From Sulfuricella sp. (GTDB lineage Bacteria > Pseudomonadota > Gammaproteobacteria > Burkholderiales > Sulfuricellaceae), in assembly GCA_019911785.1 (NCBI GenBank), contig JAIOJM010000061.1:1-28926 (forward strand): 28,926 bases of DNA, written 5' to 3'. Below the pieces are notes generated by a model. That model searched no databases. It saw only the letters and a program-made list of their open reading frames with translations, and was not told where the DNA came from. The translations under genes were made by a program, and so were the position numbers. The first letter of the stretch is position 1, and every line of letters starts with the position of its first letter. Below are positions 27,154 through 28,926 of the stretch, piece after piece.

Positions 27154-28770
27154 TCAGCCGCTATGCGCAGCCTCGCGCACCATGCTCAAGGCCACGGCCT
27201 CGGCCACCTTGATGCCATCCACCGCCGCTGAAAGAATGCCCCCGGCGTAGCCCGCCCCCTCTCCCGCAGGAAACAGTCCCCGCGTATTCAGGCTCTGGTA
27301 GTCTTCGTTGCGCTTGATGCGGACCGGGGATGAGGTGCGTGTTTCCACGCCGGTCAGCACGGCATCGTGCATGGAAAAACCCTTGATCTGTTTGTCGAAG
27401 GCGGGGATGGCCTCGCGTATCGCTTCTATGGCGTAATCCGGCAGGGCGGTGCCGAGGTCGCACAAATGCACGCCGGGCGTATAGGACGGCTGTACCGAGC
27501 CGAACGCCGTGGAAGGCTTGCCGGCGAGAAAGTCGCCCACCAGTTGCCCCGGCGCCTGGTAATTCCGGCCGCCCAGCTCGAACGCACGTTCCTCCCAGTG
27601 GCGCTGGAAGTCTATGCCCGCCAGTGGATGGCCGGGATAGTCGGCGGGGGTAATGTCGACCACGAGGCCGCTGTTGGCGTTGCGCTCGCTGCGCGAATAC
27701 TGGCTCATGCCGTTGGTCACCACCCGGCCCGGCTCCGATGCGGCCGCCACCACCTGGCCGCCCGGACACATGCAGAAACTGTAGACCGAACGGCCGTTGC
27801 TGCAATGATGGACCAGCTTGTAGTCGGCGGCGCCCAGCAGTGGGTTGCCGGCGTTCTTGCCGAAACGGCAGGTGTCGATCAGCGACTGCGGATGCTCGAT
27901 GCGGAAGCCGATGGAAAAGGGCTTGGCCTCGATATAAACACCCCGGTCATAGAGCATCCGGAAGGTGTCGCGCGCGCTGTGGCCGACCGCCAGCACGACA
28001 TGATCGGCCTGGATGCGTTCGCCGCTGGCGAGCACCACGCCGCGCACCTGGCCGTTGTCGATGTCGAGATCGTCCACCCGGCTCTGGAAGCGGATTTCCC
28101 CGCCGAGCGATTCGATGGTCGCGCGCATTTTTTCGACCATGCTGACCAGCCTGAAGGTGCCGATGTGCGGCTTGCTCACGTAGAGGATTTCCGGCGGCGC
28201 GCCGGCCTTGACGAATTCCGTCAGCACTTTCTTGCCGTGGTGCAGCGGGTCCTTGATCTGGCTGTGGAGTTTGCCGTCGGAAAAGGTGCCCGCGCCGCCT
28301 TCGCCGAACTGCACATTGGATTCCGGATTGAGCTTGCCTTCCCGCCACAGGCTGAAGGTGTCCTTGGCGCGCTCGCGCACCGCCTTCCCGCGCTCCAGAA
28401 TGATCGGGCGGAACCCCATCTGCGCCAGTATCAGACCGGCAAACAGCCCCGCCGGACCGGTGCCGATCACCACCGGGCGCGAAGCCAGGTTGGCCGGCGC
28501 CTGGGCAACGAAGTGGTAGCGGGTATCCGGGGTGAGGGAAAGATGCCGGTCTTTTTTCTGGCGCTTGAGTATCCCCGGCTCGTTTTTCACCTCGACATCC
28601 AGCGTGTAGACAAACGTGATCGCCTCCGGCTTGCGGGCGTCATGGCCGCGGCGGGCGATCGAATAGCTGACCAGCTCCTCGGCCGTAATGCCCAGCCGCT
28701 TGAGTATGGCGGCCTTGATCGCGCCTTCTGGATGGTCGAGGGGGAGCTTGACTTCGGTCAATCGCAACAT
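27154..28770 (-). CDS. FAD-dependent dehydrogenase (COG2509-type)
   Basis: A 538-residue flavoprotein with an N-terminal domain of about 95 residues (MLRLTEVKLPLDHPEGAIKA) and then a Rossmann FAD-binding motif GTGPAG at 103-108, with the acidic ILERG end of the second strand. Other conserved stretches are NVQFGEGGAGTFSDGKL, KPFSIGFRIEHPQ, FCMCPGGQVVAA and, near the C-terminus, GLFPAGEGAGYAGGI, where FAD is usually bound. This is the pattern of the uncharacterised NAD(FAD)-utilising dehydrogenases. The physiological substrate is unknown. The start at 28770 fits the family; an upstream ATG at 28821 would add 17 residues. Neither has a strong ribosome-binding site. It is convergent with the signalling locus and 33 bases from the receiver fragment. 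Confidence 0.9.
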   Translation of the reverse strand: MLRLTEVKLPLDHPEGAIKAAILKRLGITAEELVSYSIARRGHDARKPEAITFVYTLDVEVKNEPGILKRQKKDRHLSLTPDTRYHFVAQAPANLASRPVVIGTGPAGLFAGLILAQMGFRPIILERGKAVRERAKDTFSLWREGKLNPESNVQFGEGGAGTFSDGKLHSQIKDPLHHGKKVLTEFVKAGAPPEILYVSKPHIGTFRLVSMVEKMRATIESLGGEIRFQSRVDDLDIDNGQVRGVVLASGERIQADHVVLAVGHSARDTFRMLYDRGVYIEAKPFSIGFRIEHPQSLIDTCRFGKNAGNPLLGAADYKLVHHCSNGRSVYSFCMCPGGQVVAAASEPGRVVTNGMSQYSRSERNANSGLVVDITPADYPGHPLAGIDFQRHWEERAFELGGRNYQAPGQLVGDFLAGKPSTAFGSVQPSYTPGVHLCDLGTALPDYAIEAIREAIPAFDKQIKGFSMHDAVLTGVETRTSSPVRIKRNEDYQSLNTRGLFPAGEGAGYAGGILSAAVDGIKVAEAVALSMVREAAHSG

Positions 28771-28891
28771 GCTGGGTATTCCGGAAAAGTCTCTACGGGG
28801 AACGGGCTGATGGGGTGTCATTCTACCCGACCCTGATTTTTCCTACGAGGGCTCTGAAAATGGCCAGCCCGGGAGCGTCGCCACGGCAAAC

Positions 28892-28920
28892 ATGACGTAG
28901 CAGTCGGCGCAGGGTAAAAT
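28892..28920 (+). promoter_or_regulatory. Possible promoter pointing out of the window
   Basis: ATGACG (28892-28897) and TAAAAT (28915-28920) are 17 bases apart on the + strand. It would drive a gene beyond the right edge, divergent from the FAD gene. The -35 is weak and no gene is visible, so this is tentative. The rest of the 156-base interval 28771-28926 shows no clear promoter for the - strand gene. Confidence 0.25.
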
Positions 28921-28926
28921 AAGCTT

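Noticed and set aside
27367..28836. A 489-codon + strand frame opposite the FAD gene
   Set aside because: The - strand frame has a clear FAD-binding motif and family-wide blocks; the antisense frame has a histidine/arginine-rich composition typical of shadow frames in GC-rich genes.

Overview
The window is bacterial chromosome, most likely from a betaproteobacterium of the order Nitrosomonadales (Gallionellaceae-like or Sulfuricella-like). That assignment is inferred from gene order, protein sequence style and infA-rpmJ lying between secY and rpsM; no database was searched. The first half is core genome and the last third is accessory signalling.

Positions 1-14249 hold the 3' end of tuf followed by the S10, spc and alpha ribosomal protein operons, all on the + strand: rpsJ, rplC-D-W-B, rpsS, rplV, rpsC, rplP, rpmC, rpsQ; then rplN-X-E, rpsN, rpsH, rplF, rplR, rpsE, rpmD, rplO, secY, infA, rpmJ; then rpsM, rpsK, rpsD, rpoA, rplQ. 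Genes overlap or are separated by a few bases, except at three places that carry promoter-like and hairpin-rich sequence: rpsJ/rplC, rpsQ/rplN and rpmJ/rpsM. These probably divide the cluster into transcription units. A strong bidirectional terminator (14268-14300) closes the cluster.

Positions 14321-19095 hold uvrA (- strand, excision repair), a divergent yajR-type MFS transporter with a C-terminal ferredoxin-like domain, and ssb, which ends in a strong terminator.

Positions 19096-27120 hold a two-component/c-di-GMP locus. It begins with a 45-codon relic of a YfiR-type periplasmic repressor. Three histidine kinases follow: CHASE8-HAMP-3xPAS-HK, dCache-like-HAMP-HK, and a small two-TM HK. 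From the phosphorylatable histidine to the stop codon the three kinases have exactly the same length, and they share long stretches of identical DNA, so this is a tandem triplication of one catalytic module behind three different sensors. Next come a stand-alone double-receiver protein, a REC-PAS-GGDEF diguanylate cyclase, and a receiver domain cut off after about 33 residues. The likely logic is several sensory inputs converging on shared receivers, with c-di-GMP as output. Both ends of the locus are broken genes, which suggests it was once larger.

Positions 27154-28770 (- strand) encode a COG2509-type FAD-dependent dehydrogenase. The window ends in its upstream region, exactly on an AAGCTT site. 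No tRNA, rRNA, CRISPR array or insertion sequence was seen.
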